A DNA stretch of 64,000 nt from Sporodiniella umbellata (GCA_025677835.1 JAIXMR010000008.1:310001-374000); one strand, 5' to 3'. Positions 44,923 to 58,852 are shown, counted from the stretch's first letter. Translations and numbers: made by a program. The notes: generated from the sequence alone by a model not told the origin.

Positions 44923-46018
44923 ATGCAAGGATCCAAAAGTGTGGATGAAAACAAAACAAAACCATCCAAGTCATGGTTTCATAAGCCTCTGACCACGCTG
45001 TTTTCTAATTCACCAGAAAAGAGACCCAACACGTTGATCGATGATCTACCTTTGCTCCGACCCAAGATTTACCGTGCATTTTCAAAAGTGGCTAGAAAGC
45101 AATCGAAAGCATCCTCAGTAGAAACCATGGTGGTGGTGGAAAGAGAAGCAGCCGATGAGGAAGAAGCAGATCGTATCCAATTAAAGAACGACCTTGTCAA
45201 GCTGGCTTTTGAAGGGTAAACACTTTCCCCTAACCATCGATCGATTGACGACCACCTCTTCTTAGGGAATTCTCTTTACCGTTTGATTACAAAGATCTCA
45301 CTTCGGGTCGTATTCTCGATGTAGGCTGTGGGCCAGGTGCTTGGTGTATTGATCTCGCTCAAAAGTATCCGCACCTCCAAGTCTTTGGCGTGGATCACGT
45401 GGACATGTTCCCATTGGCCTCCACCCTACCTGAGAATTGCCATCTCTGGGTGTCCAATGTGCTTCAGGGTCTGTCCGAATTTCCGGACGCCAGTTTTGAT
45501 GTCATCCACATTCGGTTCATGATCCTCGCCTTGACCACGCCACAGTACCTTCAGGTCGCGCGTGACTGTTGGCGTCTCCTCAAGCCGGGTGCCTATCTTG
45601 AAATACTCGAAACGGATCTGACCGTTTACTCTGCTGGCCCGCTGACTCAATCCATGAACCGTGAACGTAACTAGACATCCATCCAGGCTCTGTTTTTTTT
45701 TCACTCCTCTCTATTCTAGTCATCGCGATGGCCATCAGCAAAGGATTCGATGTCCGCCAACAATCCCTCTCTCGGATCGTGCCTTCCAAAGGTATCCACC
45801 GCCAGATGAAATACAGATCCATTCCTATCGGCGTCTGGGGTGGCCGTATCGGCGTACTCTGTCGAGATGACATGATCAACATTCTCACCAAATTCAAAGC
45901 TTATCATACGCTCACATCTCAGTCTTTTGAACAAGACATGGCCGCCGTCGTGAAAGAAATGGATCAATACCGTAGCTTCAGCAACTACTATTTCTATAGT
46001 GCCCAAAAGCCTCTTTAA
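44923..46018 (+). CDS. Class I SAM-dependent methyltransferase
   Basis: Three exons, 44923-45215, 45266-45666 and 45720-46018; 330 residues. A basic N-terminus of about 95 residues precedes the Rossmann core: motif I RILDVGCGPGAWCIDLA, acidic end of strand 2 in VFGVDHVDMFP, motif post-I PENCHLWVSN, then FDVIHIRFMILAL and RLLKPGAYLEILETD. The region up to the C-terminus, SFEQDMAAVVKEMDQY, is alpha-helical. Fungal proteins of this build (LaeA-like and relatives) are common and their substrates mostly unknown; sequence alone does not tell whether this acts on protein, RNA or small molecules. No signal peptide or membrane helix. Confidence 0.85.
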
Positions 46019-46180
46019 TTCTCTACCTCCTTTACTTTGAATACACCTTGCCTTCAAAAGACGGATTCACAAAACACGACGCTCGCTTGAAAATTAAACG
46101 CCATCGTTTTTTGTTTTTTTTTTTTTTTTTTTTTTTTGTTTTTGATTCTAGAATCCCAAAGACAGTCCAGGTTCATTCAG

Positions 46181-46188
46181 TATAAATA
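46181..46188 (+). promoter_or_regulatory. TATA-like element of the transporter gene
   Basis: TATAAATA 88 nt upstream of the ATG at 46276, followed by a CT microsatellite and a T run of about 24 in the presumed leader. Confidence 0.4.
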
Positions 46189-46275
46189 AGCTTTCTTTTT
46201 CTCTCTCTCTCTCTCTTTTTTTTTTTTTTTTTTTTTTTTTTGTTATTATTATCTCTAAAAACCACTTTATTTTGA

Positions 46276-47415
46276 ATGCCTGAACCTAACTCAAAGACAC
46301 CTTTGTTGTCTGGTAAAAAGCCTCCGGTCAGTCGACCCAAGAATCAAAGAAAAAGATCTTCTTTTGAGGCTTCGACTTACAACGGTCGTGCCTCGAGTTA
46401 TATCAAGGAAACGAGTCAGCCTACAGATATTGATCTTACCTCAGGTCTTGACTTGTGGCAGTTGTTGATGTTGACCGTCTGTATGGCTGGCGTACAATTT
46501 ACCTGTAAGGATTCCCCCCCAAAAAAAAAAAAAAAAAACCACCACCACCTCAGGCGCGAATCATATTGACATCATTTGTTTTACTTGAAAAAAAAAAAGG
46601 GACAGTCGAATTGTCGTAAGTGGTGCTTGTTTTATTCGTTTGAACCCTTTTGACTGATACAGCTTCTAGTTACGGTACACCGTACCTGTTATCGCTTGAT
46701 TTATCCAAGGAAATGACAGCTTTGGTCTGGTTGGCCGGTCCCTTATCGGGGCTATTGGTTCAACCTGTAAGTAACACACATGGCATGACGTAGGCTTGAC
46801 CTCTGCTTTCTAGTTAATTGGCGCTTTCAGTGATAAATGTACCTCACGTTTAGGCAAACGAAGACCTTTCATCATCGTCGCAGGTCTCTTGACCTGTCTG
46901 TCGATGGTAGGAATCGCTTACGCTAAAGAACTCGCTTATTGGTCTGCTACCCTCACCACGGCCGATCCACACATGATCGAAAGCAAGGTAAGCCACACAA
47001 GACCGGACTTGCATTAACCTACCTCTTCAAGGCCCATGCCAATGCTATCGTCATTGCCGTAGCTTCCTTTTACTTTCTAGATTTCACCTTGAATGCCACC
47101 CAGGCTATCTGTCGCGCGCTCATTCTGGATATACCCCCACTTTGGCAACAGGATCTGGCCAACGCCTGGAGCGCGCGTATGAGTAACACCGCGATGGTCA
47201 TTGGCTATTTCGTAGGCTATATCGATCTTGTCACTTATTTTCCATGGATGGGGAATTCTCAAGTCAAAGTGTTTTGTATTATTGCCATCCTTGTCTTTAT
47301 CATCACCTTGGCCATCACTTGTCTGACCACACAAGAAAAGGTCAATACATTGGTCGAAACTGAAGGGGATCAGTAAGTACACACACACACACACATACAT
47401 GTTCTCGAGTTGTGA

Positions 47416-47452
<37 letters not shown>

Positions 47453-48207
47453 GGCCTTGGTATAGCACCTTCTTCTATATCTGGAAAGCTTTCCGTTTCT
47501 TGCCCGCACCTATCCAAACCCTATGTAATACCCAGTTCTTTGCCTGGATGGGTTGGTTTCCCTTCTTATTCTACAGCACCCAATGGGTCTCGGACATTTA
47601 CTTTGCCACACACCCTACCTTGCCCGAAGCAAGGGATTGGGCCGAAGGCACCCGCGCTGGCTCTTTTGCCTTACTCTGTTACTCTGTTACCTCCGTCTTG
47701 GCTGGCTTGATCCTTCCTGCCCTCGTCGCACGTTTCAATCACTGGCGCCTCTTTGATCTCTTGAACGTCTATACCCTATCTCATCTCACCGTCGCCGTGG
47801 CTTTGATCTCTACCGTGTACGTCCGTACCGTCTTTGCCGCCACCGTCGTCTTATCCGTCATGGGCATTCCTTGGGCCATCGTGCTCTGGATCCCTTTCTC
47901 TCTCGTAGGTGAATTTGTCAGCGCAGAGGATCTCGCACGCCAAAAAGCACTTCAAACTGCCACCTCCTCCCATCAAGAAGAACTACAACACATTGAAGAA
48001 TTCGACGCTGGCATGATCCTCGGCGTACACAACATGTATGTCGTCTTTCCTCAGTTTGCTATCGCCATCGTCTCTTCCTTTATCTTTGTCTTCACAAGGG
48101 AAGATCAATTCGTCTCTAGCGTAACCCCCGTTCTCATCTTTGGCGGTATCATGGCCTTCATCGCCGCTGCTTTCTCTCGATCTATCCTTCGTGTCGTCAA
48201 ACATTAA
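46276..48207 (+). CDS. Sucrose-type transporter (GPH/MFS family)
   Basis: Six exons: 46276-46504, 46600-46615, 46670-46766, 46814-46987, 47032-47372 and 47454-48207; 536 residues. Twelve membrane helices can be drawn. Family signals: GVQFTWTVELSYGTPYLLSL in the first helix, LVWLAGPLSGLIVQP-like second helix, then the loop DKCTSRLGKRRPF, which is the RxGRR region of sucrose and other disaccharide/H+ symporters. Exon 2 is only 16 nt but codes the conserved WTVELS core and joins in phase on both sides. The likely role is sugar uptake at the plasma membrane or vacuole; substrate specificity is not readable here. The N-terminal 65 residues are basic and Ser-rich. Confidence 0.9.
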
Positions 48208-48278
48208 ATCCATCAAAATTAATAAACATTCCCCCCCCCCTTTTTTTTTTTTTTTTCCTTTTTCTTTTTCTTTTTTCA

Positions 48279-50689
48279 ATGTCAGAAAAGAAACGTTTTG
48301 TTTTTGCTGAAAGAAAAAAGGCGTTGGCCATTGCTGCTGCTTGTCGTCTAACAGTCGTTGAAGAGCAATGTCAACTTGTGGGATATCAAATCTATATTGT
48401 CGAACAATGGTAACTCTCTTTCTCTCTCTCTTTTTTTTTAATCGTCCATGGTAGGCTGTGTGACCGAAAAGTAGATTCCAACGTCGTCAAAGTCTTTACA
48501 GGCGATAGACATCACATTGTAAGTGAACTCCCCCCCCCTTTTTTTTTTTTTTTGTTTTCTTAGAAACATATAGCCTTATTCATATCAAAGATTCAAGTCG
48601 CTGTCATTGCCATTGCCACTACAGAACTTCAACACCCTCGACCTCAGATACAGTCTTTTTTGAACGGGGGCGACTCCAATCTACGCTTGAAATCAGTAAG
48701 TGTTTTTCTTGAAAGAAAAATAATACTTACGTTTAGACGCCTTTGGGTGATATTGTCTTGACAGATCCAAGCGAGCTTCCTTTTGAGATGGATATGGTCT
48801 TGATACCTAACGGAGATTACGATCAATGGCTGAAGCAGGCTTACGTCAACATCAATCTTAAAAGGGCCAACTGTACCGGCAGAAGCTCTCTTAATCTTCA
48901 ACCGCCAAAGTAAACAGAAAAAGGAATCCAAAGTAGTCTCTTTTTTAAAAAAAAAAAAAAAAAAAAACATAGTCCAGCCTCTGAAGAGAAATTTCGGTCG
49001 CTCTACAAGATAGCAGACGCCGTGGATTTTCAAGAGGCCGTCATCAATCTAGTGTGGATGGTGCAGATCTCTCTTTATTTATTCAATCTGTTGGATCAAG
49101 AGTATATTGACGGTTTGCTATGTAATGAGACCATCCATGCCCTAGGGTCCTTTTACACCCATTACCATCCTGCAAAAACAACAGAGGTAGACCCAACAAA
49201 AACAAACCTGCAGTCTAACCCATCTCAGTTTACTCTGAAAGAACCTTGGCTAGAACCTCATCTGGTGGCATCCATCCTATCCAAACTAGTCATGTGTCGT
49301 AACAAGCTACAAGACTCCAATTTCACTGTAAGATAGCTTGGTCAGAGAACTACCGATTCACACATTTCTATAGACCACCAAAGATCCTTTTGCTGACTAT
49401 GAAGACTTTCGGTTGGATATCAGAGACTATCAGCGCGCGAAAGGAATTCGTCCCAGTCGGTTTCTTGATCTTGAAACGCTCAGCAAGCTTAACGAACAAA
49501 CCTTCAATCTCAAAATGAAAAAGGCAATCAAATCCAGACTGGACGATATCTCGGGTATTAGCAATTCACCTTTGTTTTCAGAGACTTCAGATCCAGAGCT
49601 CTTTCGACACCATGCCACGATTGAAAGCCTACGAAAGATTTGGCGACCGAAACTCAAAGGGCTATCGACGCGACGGTCTCGAGCCAGTGGAACGGCTGCT
49701 GAAATGTTCAATCGGGTAGCAGTGTAGGTTACAACAAGTCCCTTTAAGAATGATCCATTCCAAAACCCTTCTTTGTCTAGATCTTTACCATGGATTAATA
49801 ATACCCTACATGACCCTAAAAAGACAGATCCACCCAGCTTGCCCACTCTCGTCAGCCCCGCTTCTTTTAAAACAGCACATACCGATTCAGAACACAGTCA
49901 GGTTATACCCGAGAATGATACCATCATGTCCCCTAACCACATCGATCAGGGTAAGACTCCTTTCTATGAGCCTAGAGAAACCGCTGACTCTTCTTAGATA
50001 TCCCCTCTTATGTCCAACTCAGACCTGCCCCGCCCGTGAAACAGGAAGCGTTTGGCCCAAAAGAAACAGAGAGAGAAGGCTTTGTACCGCTTACTTTGGT
50101 TCCCACCACATCCCATCACAAACGATCCATCTCCGATAGTATTCTGCTATCCAAGTCTATTCAGCCTCCTAGCTCTCCTCTCCAGCGATCCAACTCGACT
50201 TCTTCTCTCATCGTCTTGAACGATCTACCCCAGGACCGACAGAGCGTCTCTGTCAACGTACAGACCTACCTCACCTATCAGAAATTATGTCAGCAACAAC
50301 GCGCATTGAAACAGAAACTGATCGACCTCACCCTGATTGCAGATGAATACGAACAGACTGCAGAACAACTCAAACAAGCAGTCCTCAAAAGACAAGCCAT
50401 CTTCAAGCTCACCCAACAAGAATCCACCGCATTAATCCACGAACAAGTCGAAACCGAACACAGACTCAAAGCAATGGAAGACAGCAGCGCAAAGTTACAC
50501 TATGAACTCAAGGCTTTAAACGATAAACTCAAAGATATTGAAGATAACGTCGGTTCGTTCTATGGCAAGGTCGGTCTTCTCGAAAGGAAAATGGACCACG
50601 CTCAACAATCGATCACTACCATGCTCCTCATCGGAAATTACTTTTATTATTATTGGCTCAAACTCACCGAATGGTTACAAAAAAAATAA
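48279..50689 (+). CDS. STB6-like protein with coiled coil
   Basis: Eight exons: 48279-48409, 48455-48518, 48564-48695, 48737-48909, 48973-49327, 49374-49723, 49781-49950 and 49998-50689; 688 residues. The N-terminal 160 residues match the STB6-like N-terminal domain (KKRFVFAERKKAL; VGYQIYIVEQWLCDR; KVFTGDRHH). STB2/STB6 of yeast were found as Sin3-binding proteins, so a link to histone deacetylase complexes is possible. A helical middle and a long Ser/Pro-rich linker follow. Residues of about 530-640 form a coiled coil (LCQQQRALKQKLIDL to LLERKMDHAQQS), ending in an aromatic stretch GNYFYYYWLKL that might be a membrane anchor. Confidence 0.8.
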
Positions 50690-50858
50690 ATGTGGCTTAT
50701 CCCTCTCCCTCACCGCACACTCTCTTTTCTCTTTCGCTCTACCCTGACTGGTTTTTTTTCGGTCAAATCCTTTTTTTTTTTTTTTTTTTTTTTCGATTCC
50801 TTTTTTTTCATTGGCATTCATTTGCAAAAAAAAACAACAACAACAACAACTTTACATA

Positions 50859-50988
50859 ATGGCATTTGAATCTCGCGGAGGTCGTGGTGGTTTCGGTGGA
50901 GGTCGTGGTGGAGGTCGTGGTGGAGGCCGTGGCGGTTTTGGAGGTGATCGTGGCGGTCGTGGTGGAGGCCGTGGTGGTTTCGGTAGGC

Positions 50989-51025
<37 letters not shown>

Positions 51026-51958
51026 CTTCAACAACTTGGAAACTAACTTTCACTTTAGGCGGTCGTGGTGGAGGTCGTGGTGGAGGCCGTGGTGGTTTTG
51101 GTGGAGACCGTGGAGGCCGTGGTAAGAGTGTGGATTGAAATAGGGTCATGTTTGAAAAACTCACATGCATTTATTTTAGGCGGTCGTGGTGGAGGTCGTG
51201 GAGCTCCCCGTGGCGGTGCTAGAGGCGGTCGTGGTGGTGCCCGTGGTGGTGCCAAGGTCATTATCGAACCTCACCGACATGCTGGTATCTTTGTTGCCCG
51301 TGGTAAGGAAGATCTCTTGGTCACCAAGAACCTTGTTCCCGGTGAAGCGGTCTATGGCGAAAAGCGTATTTCCATTGATGGCCCCGAAGGCACAAAGATC
51401 GAATACCGTGTGTGGAACCCTTTCAGATCCAAGTTGGCTGCTGCCGTACTCGGTGGTGTGGACCATGTTCACATTGCCCCCGGAAAGAAAGTACTCTATC
51501 TTGGTGCTGCCTCTGGTACTTCCGTCTCTCACGTTGCTGATGTGGTTGGCCCCGAAGGTGCTGTCTACGCTGTCGAATTCTCTCACCGTCCCGGCCGCGA
51601 TTTGATCAACATGGCCAAGAAGAGAACCAACGTAGTTCCTATTATTGAAGATGCCCGTCATCCTCAAAAGTACCGTATGTTGATTCCTATGGTCGATGTC
51701 ATCTTTGCCGATGTTGCTCAACCCGATCAAGCTCGTATCATCGCATTGAACGCTCACAACTTCTTAAAGAACGACGGACACATTGTGATTTCTATCAAGG
51801 CTTCTTGTATCGACTCTACTGTAGATGCCGCTACCGTATTCGCCCGTGAAGTCAAGAAGCTTCAGGAAGAAAGAATCAAGCCTCAAGAACAATTGACTCT
51901 CGAACCTTATGAAAGAGATCACGCCGTTGTTGTTGGTAAATACGTTCGTTTCAAGTAG
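50859..51958 (+). CDS. NOP1: Fibrillarin (Nop1), box C/D snoRNP methyltransferase
   Basis: Three exons, 50859-50982, 51059-51121 and 51180-51958; 321 residues. The N-terminal 80 residues are a GAR domain of RGG repeats, a target for Arg methylation. The rest is the fibrillarin fold: [45 protein letters not shown] motif [47 protein letters not shown] and the KDE-K residues. It methylates 2'-O positions in rRNA, guided by box C/D snoRNAs in the nucleolus. Codon use is the most biased in the window, as expected for high expression. Both introns cut the RGG part at equivalent points and the middle exon is a near copy of its neighbour. Confidence 0.98.
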
Positions 51959-52252
51959 ACAACTCCATCAAAAAAAAAAAAAAAAAAAAAACATAGTCTG
52001 GATTCAGTTATTACATGTACAATCTTCATCTTTCTTCTTTTCTTTTTCTCCAGCTTTTTCACTCCTCTTTATTGAAATAAAACAAAATAGAATTCCTTTT
52101 GTAAATACATAGAATCTCCCAACACTACAGAATAGCTTGTCGGAAAAATAACACCCCTGACCTTAACCCACTTATTTATTTATTTTTACAAAGGGTTGAC
52201 GATAAAAGTCGATGATGGTTGTAAATGAAAAAGATGTGGTTTTATTTAGAAC

Positions 52253-53622
<1,370 letters not shown>

Positions 53623-54649
53623 TCTGCATATACCAAAAAAAAAAAAAAAAAAAATATATATATAAGCTGAAGGTGACAACATATCCAGATAGCTTTTTAA
53701 TATTTCACGCCAATATTATTAGCATCCGACTTGTCCCATACAAACAAATAAACAAGGTGCAAACTATGTTCATAGTGTAAAAACGAGATTAAAAAAGATT
53801 GCGTAGTACGTCCTGCGCAATACTGAATCACATCTTTGTTATTGAACACACTAAACCAAGAGTCAGCCATAACACAAACTATCTATAAAAAACAAAAAAT
53901 CAGTTTGGATATCAATATGCAAAAGATAGTACGGGTTACAACCAGGGTTTAGCTTCGTTGCTAGTTTATTGAAAGCAAAACAACAACAATCAGATGCAGG
54001 CGTTTAAAGTATTACAGAAAAACAAGAATTCCCTTCTTCTAAAAGGAATAAACACCTTGACCATCGTGGACAGTAACCAATTTAATAATAATAATAAAAA
54101 GAAAATTTCGTGATAGGCAGTAATGTCGAAGAGAATAGAATCTTTTAAAATTATCCAGGACCGCCACTCAAGAGCTATTTTTATACGAAAAACAAAAGGT
54201 TGCAAACAATATTGTTGTTTGATCCTCCCCGGATATGGCTAAGTAGAAAAAAGCCAGGGAGCATGGACATTAAGACTGCATGGACTGGTGACATAAACGT
54301 GTCAAACACTACCAACGAGCTACTTTCTTTGGCAAAATAAATAAAAACAACTAAACGGTACTCAGTCTTCCTATAAGCCTATTTCTATACAAAAAAAAAA
54401 CGCTGTATATACTGTATTTGCTGTTTTGTCAAACTGTAGCTAACATTGTTCTGCTATTACTATTATTTGGGAGGATCCAATATTGTGTTATTCAAAGAGA
54501 TACAATACTATAATAGCTTAACATTAGAATTTATTCGGCAGTGTGACTAACAGTATTGTAAACAGACCTAAAAAAAAAAAAAAAAAAAAAAAAGCGCAAA
54601 TAAGCATATGTTGTACCCTTACTCTCTTTCTTTTTTTTTTTTTAGAAAT
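53623..54649. other. Intergenic spacer
   Basis: 1 kb AT-rich DNA upstream of the DAHP synthase gene, with an A run plus TA repeat at about 53635-53663 and an A run at about 54570-54592. No gene supported. Confidence 0.5.
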
Positions 54650-55078
54650 TTACTTTGTCCATTGCGTAATTCCATGGTGGAGGCCTCGAAAGAATCCTAA
54701 AGTCCTCTTTGGGGTTTTTGAGTTGACTACACCTCTTGTTCTATACCAACTCCAAGCACTTGTACCAATACACCAGACGAATCCGCCTACAAAAGGAAAT
54801 ATGATTTGATCTTTAACAACGACTGCCCAAAAAATGCCAATGGGTGAAGTTCCTTTCTCTCTTAAACTTTTTATAGTAGCATCCACTTGTTTTTCGTAAC
54901 GCATTTCGGGTATGGGAGGTGCGTGAAATTCATGTTTTGGGTGTACTGAGAAATCATCATCGTCTATTGTAAGGTCTTCGACTTCTGCATTGCGTGTTTC
55001 AAAAAGCCTTCTTTCAATTTCTGCTAGTCGCTCCAAATCTTGGGCAGATGAGCTATCTATTGGGAAATCTTCGGGCAT
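54650..55078 (-). CDS. Small single-span membrane protein, unknown
   Basis: 142 residues from the ATG at 55078; the frame is open further upstream, but an acceptor-like TTATTACAG lies just before it, so a 5' exon may exist. The first 70 residues are acidic and helical (LERLAEIERRLFETR; DLTIDDDDF). PIPEMRYEKQVDATIK leads to one hydrophobic segment (FPFVGGFVWCIGTSAWSWY) near residue 105, followed by a basic end (KTPKRTLGFFRGLHHG). The acidic head, single helix and basic tail suggest an organelle membrane protein. No family recognised. Confidence 0.6.
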   Translation of the reverse strand: MPEDFPIDSSSAQDLERLAEIERRLFETRNAEVEDLTIDDDDFSVHPKHEFHAPPIPEMRYEKQVDATIKSLREKGTSPIGIFWAVVVKDQIIFPFVGGFVWCIGTSAWSWYRTRGVVNSKTPKRTLGFFRGLHHGITQWTK

Positions 55079-57206
55079 CGGGCTCTCTGTAATAAGGAAA
55101 AAAGAAAGTATTTGAGCGAGCCCAAGAGGATTAGTGTCGGAGATCAAAACATATGGCGGAACAAAGTAGAATGTGGCCTCAAGTTCTCTTTCTGCATGAG
55201 ACAAAAAAAAAAACTTGAGAAAAACCCACCTGCTTTCAAGGCCTGGTAAACTTAAAAATAGCTTAAAGACACTTGAGAACAACCAGAGAGCTAGTTTTAT
55301 ACTTGGGGATGTGCAAAAACCAACAGTTGACCAAAAAGTTGGTACATGAGTCAAAGTTTGTTCACAACTACACAGTCTTATTGAGACAGAAATAGCTAAA
55401 GGGCATCTATGGTTTAGCTTACAAATGCAAGCAAAACATATTCCGATTTACTTCTTATTTCAAGAAACAGATGTGAGCTTTTCTTTCTGTCTTTTGCTTC
55501 TCCTAAAGAGCAAATACAAACGCTTATAAACTAAAATAGGCAAGAAAAAGCAAAAACAGGTGAGTGTCTTTACATGGTGTTTGAGATTAGTAACCAAGTG
55601 AGCAAGAACCTGGCAGAATTTCTCAATATTTTTGAAAGAGGCCTTTTTTTGAATTACTAGAAAGTTTGGGCTCAATCAATCTATCTCACTCAGTGTTACT
55701 AAATTTCAAATCCTCTTTAAACGAAATAGAAATAAAAATAGAAAATGGAGATAAACAAGCGTTTAATGCAGAAAAATAAAGGAGTTAAAAAAAAAGAAAA
55801 GAGAAGGGAGGCAGCTTTCCTAGTGAAGAAAATTGGCTTAGACAACGCAGTCTCTCTCAAAACAAAAGAAAAAGTAGACTTTAGAATTTACAAGAACAAG
55901 GGGTAGGGTTGGGGATGGCCATTCAAATTAAAGCTCTAAAGTAGTGGTACTTTTTATTTTTTATTTTTTTTACGGAAAAAGCTAGAGTAGAAAGCAAATA
56001 TACCTTTGATAAAGATCTAAAGATAAAAGTAAAAGAGTGCAAACAAACATTTTTCAATATGCCATATTAACTTTGAAAAAAGTATATGCATGCTCAGGTT
56101 ACACTGGGTATTATTATTGAAAAGATTTTCAACTTTGTTGTTTTGGCTGAGCTTACATCAGTGTATATTCTTAGCACATCTGTCATTCCAACAAAAGGAT
56201 CATTGTCGCACCAATATGCTTTTTATTTTTATTTTATACTGATTCGTTTGTCTTGTTAAAATAGAAAAAAAAGGCAGCAGTTGTAGCTTTGATTTTTTTT
56301 TAATGTAATACCTGACTATATAAAGCTTTAATTGCCATTGTATTTTATAGAATGGTCAGAAGACACTTGGTTTTACTCATTGTGATGTGTTTTGGTCATA
56401 CAGCGTAACTGTTGTCATTCTAGGGAAAAATTAGCGCAATCTATCGGTGTACGTTTTGTGTTTAATTTAAGTTGTGGTAGTCTATTAGGGGCTATCCCTT
56501 ACTTTTTTCTATTTTGTTTTCCTTGCCCTAAGAATTGTTTTTTTTTTTTAAAAAAAAGCTTATTTAGACCTAAAACGATAAAATCTTACATCCTCTTTAT
56601 ACAAGCATTTACGTCTCTAGAAGAGGGCTTTGCCTCATATCCCCTATTCTTTGGGCACCATAGTATATCCTTCTCTAGCAAGACGATCAGCAGGTGCAAC
56701 TGGAAAAGTTTTTCGTAAAACTCTGATTCAACACTTGTAAAAACAAACCTTTTATCGTATTTTCTGTTTCTCGAGATTAAGTGTAGAGTTTCTGGATTTT
56801 AAGTTCCAAGCACCTATTCAGTTTAACTCTGTGTATGAATGACATAGTAGGGTCAGTGGAAATACCTGTATATTTTTTTTTTTTTTATTTTTTTGGAAAA
56901 AGAGCGTACACATACACACACACGCATATACAAACTGATTTTCTCTAAAAGATTAAACACAGCCTAAGAAATATCAATTAAGAAAACTTCTTTACATTAA
57001 TTGAACAAGATAAATTGTACCTGCAACTCTTTTTTTGGCCAAGCCTGTTCCTTCAATAAGTGTATTTCATTTCCCGGTTGTGACGCCTGTCACACCCTTT
57101 CGCACAAATTTTTTGTCGTGTTTACACCCAATTTTTTTTCTTTCTTTCTCTCTCTCTCTCTCTCCAGTTTTTTTATTTTATTTTTTTTGTTTCCAAAAGT
57201 GTTGAG
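55079..57206. other. Spacer of 2.1 kb
   Basis: Upstream of the Cdc20-family gene. It has AT-rich DNA, a T/A palindrome at about 56540-56557, a CA/GT-type run near 56909-56929 and a CT microsatellite at about 57146-57164 just before the start codon. A frame at 56392-56718 is unsupported. Confidence 0.5.
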
Positions 57207-58852
57207 ATGTCTGTAGGATTACCAGAACCCCGTGAAGAGAGCACACGTACAACAGGTTCTTCTCTTATTCAATCATCGCTCACAACAGAATCAACAGATA
57301 AACGACCAACAACGGCCCCTTTACAATCTAAATCTAAAACAACCAAGACATCTGAAAGTCGTTTTGTAGGGGACTACTTCAGGGCAAAGAAAGTACGACC
57401 TGGAGGCTTAGAACGTTCAACATCTGCACATTCTCTATTAGATACACGCAACGAAGATTGGTTGAAGGCACCGATTGACAAAAGATATAAGGGCACAGAG
57501 GCAGTATGTGGTGTCATTTTGACAAAAAAATAAAATAAAATAAAATAAAAACAAACTAATCTATATTGCTAGCTTGACCGTGTTATCACGACAGTGCAGA
57601 ATATCCCCTCCACTACAGCTTTGTTTAGTAGGCCCAAAGACTTGGCTGAAACATCACGATCTGAAAGTTACAACGCACTTGTAGCCAAAGCATGCGGATC
57701 ACATCGAAACGGCTCTATTTTGTCATGTGAAGCACGAGCACCAGAAAAAACTACCCGGGTTGAAAAGCCTCTTCAACTGAACAAAAAGCCAAAGCTAACA
57801 AAAAGAAAAATATCAGAGTCTGCACTAAAATGTCTTGACGCACCTTACATGATCGACGACTATTACTTAAATCTTCTCGACTGGTCATCAACCGACATAG
57901 TTGCTGTTGCTCTTGACAAATCAGTATATCTTTGGAATTCAGCTAATGGAACAATACAAGCACTCAACTACGACCTAGATCACGCTATCACATCTGTTTC
58001 TTTTTCGGCAGACAGCACGTACTTGGCTGTGGGTATTGATAATGGAGATACGCAAATATGGGATTTTCAAGCCAACAAAAAATTACGCTCTATGGCTGCT
58101 CAAAGTGGCCGTGTGAGCGCTCTGTCTTGGAACAGACACGTTGTATCATCTGGCTATCGCGACGGAAGTATCTTTGACCATGATGTTCGCATTGCCAATC
58201 ATTTAGTTCGAGAAATGCGTGGCCATGAAGACGAAGTATGTGGTCTCAAATGGCGTCCAGATGGCGGCTTGCTTGCTAGCGGTGCTAACGACAACACCGT
58301 TAACATTTGGGACGCCAGAAGGCCAACACCAAAGCACACTTTGAGGGCTCATAACGGTGCTATTAAGGTATGTAATACTAGTAACAGAATATAAAAGTGT
58401 CATTAGTCTAACAGCTGTTTTTCTTTTTTCTTTTACAATTATTTAAACAGGCTCTTGCTTGGTCTCCTTGGTCAAATCATACGCTTGCCACAGGTGGTGG
58501 TCGTGATGACAAACGAATTATCTTTTGGGATGCAACAAGAGGTTCTCGTATGAGCTCCATCTTGACAGACTCACAAGTAACTTCCCTTCATTGGTCTTCA
58601 CATTATCAAGAAATTACCTCTACACATGGCTTTCCAAATAACCATATCTCTGTTTGGGAATACCCTACAAAAAACAAAATTGCAAGCTTCTCGGCTCACG
58701 ACTCCAGAATTTTACACTCGGCTTTAAGCCCTGATGGCGAAATGCTTGCTACAGCGGCAGCGGATGACAACGTCAAATTTTGGAGATTATTTGACCCAGA
58801 AGGAAAAGCACGTTTGTCACCAAACAATCACGTAACCAAAATAATCAGATAA
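57207..58852 (+). CDS. Cdc20/fizzy-family APC/C activator
   Basis: Three exons, 57207-57503, 57573-58367 and 58451-58852; 497 residues. A disordered N-terminus of about 185 residues precedes seven WD40 blades: LDAPYMIDDYYLNLLDWSS, VYLWNS, DGSIFDHDVRIANHLVRE, HEDEVCGLKWRPDGGLLASG, NIWDARRPTPKHT, WSPWSNHTLATGGGRDD, HDSRILHSALSPDG. It ends in IIR, the IR tail that docks on the APC/C. The C-box (DR-x-IP-x-R) appears only as DRVITTV, and the second activator motif (KILAFKP) as SILSCEARAPE, so binding may be weakened. It targets cyclins and securin for ubiquitination in normal Cdc20; a meiosis-specific or divergent paralogue is also possible. Confidence 0.9.

Noticed and set aside
50852..51757. Long minus-strand frames across the fibrillarin gene
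   Set aside because: They are shadows of the RGG repeats and of biased codons; translations are Pro/Thr repeats without domains.
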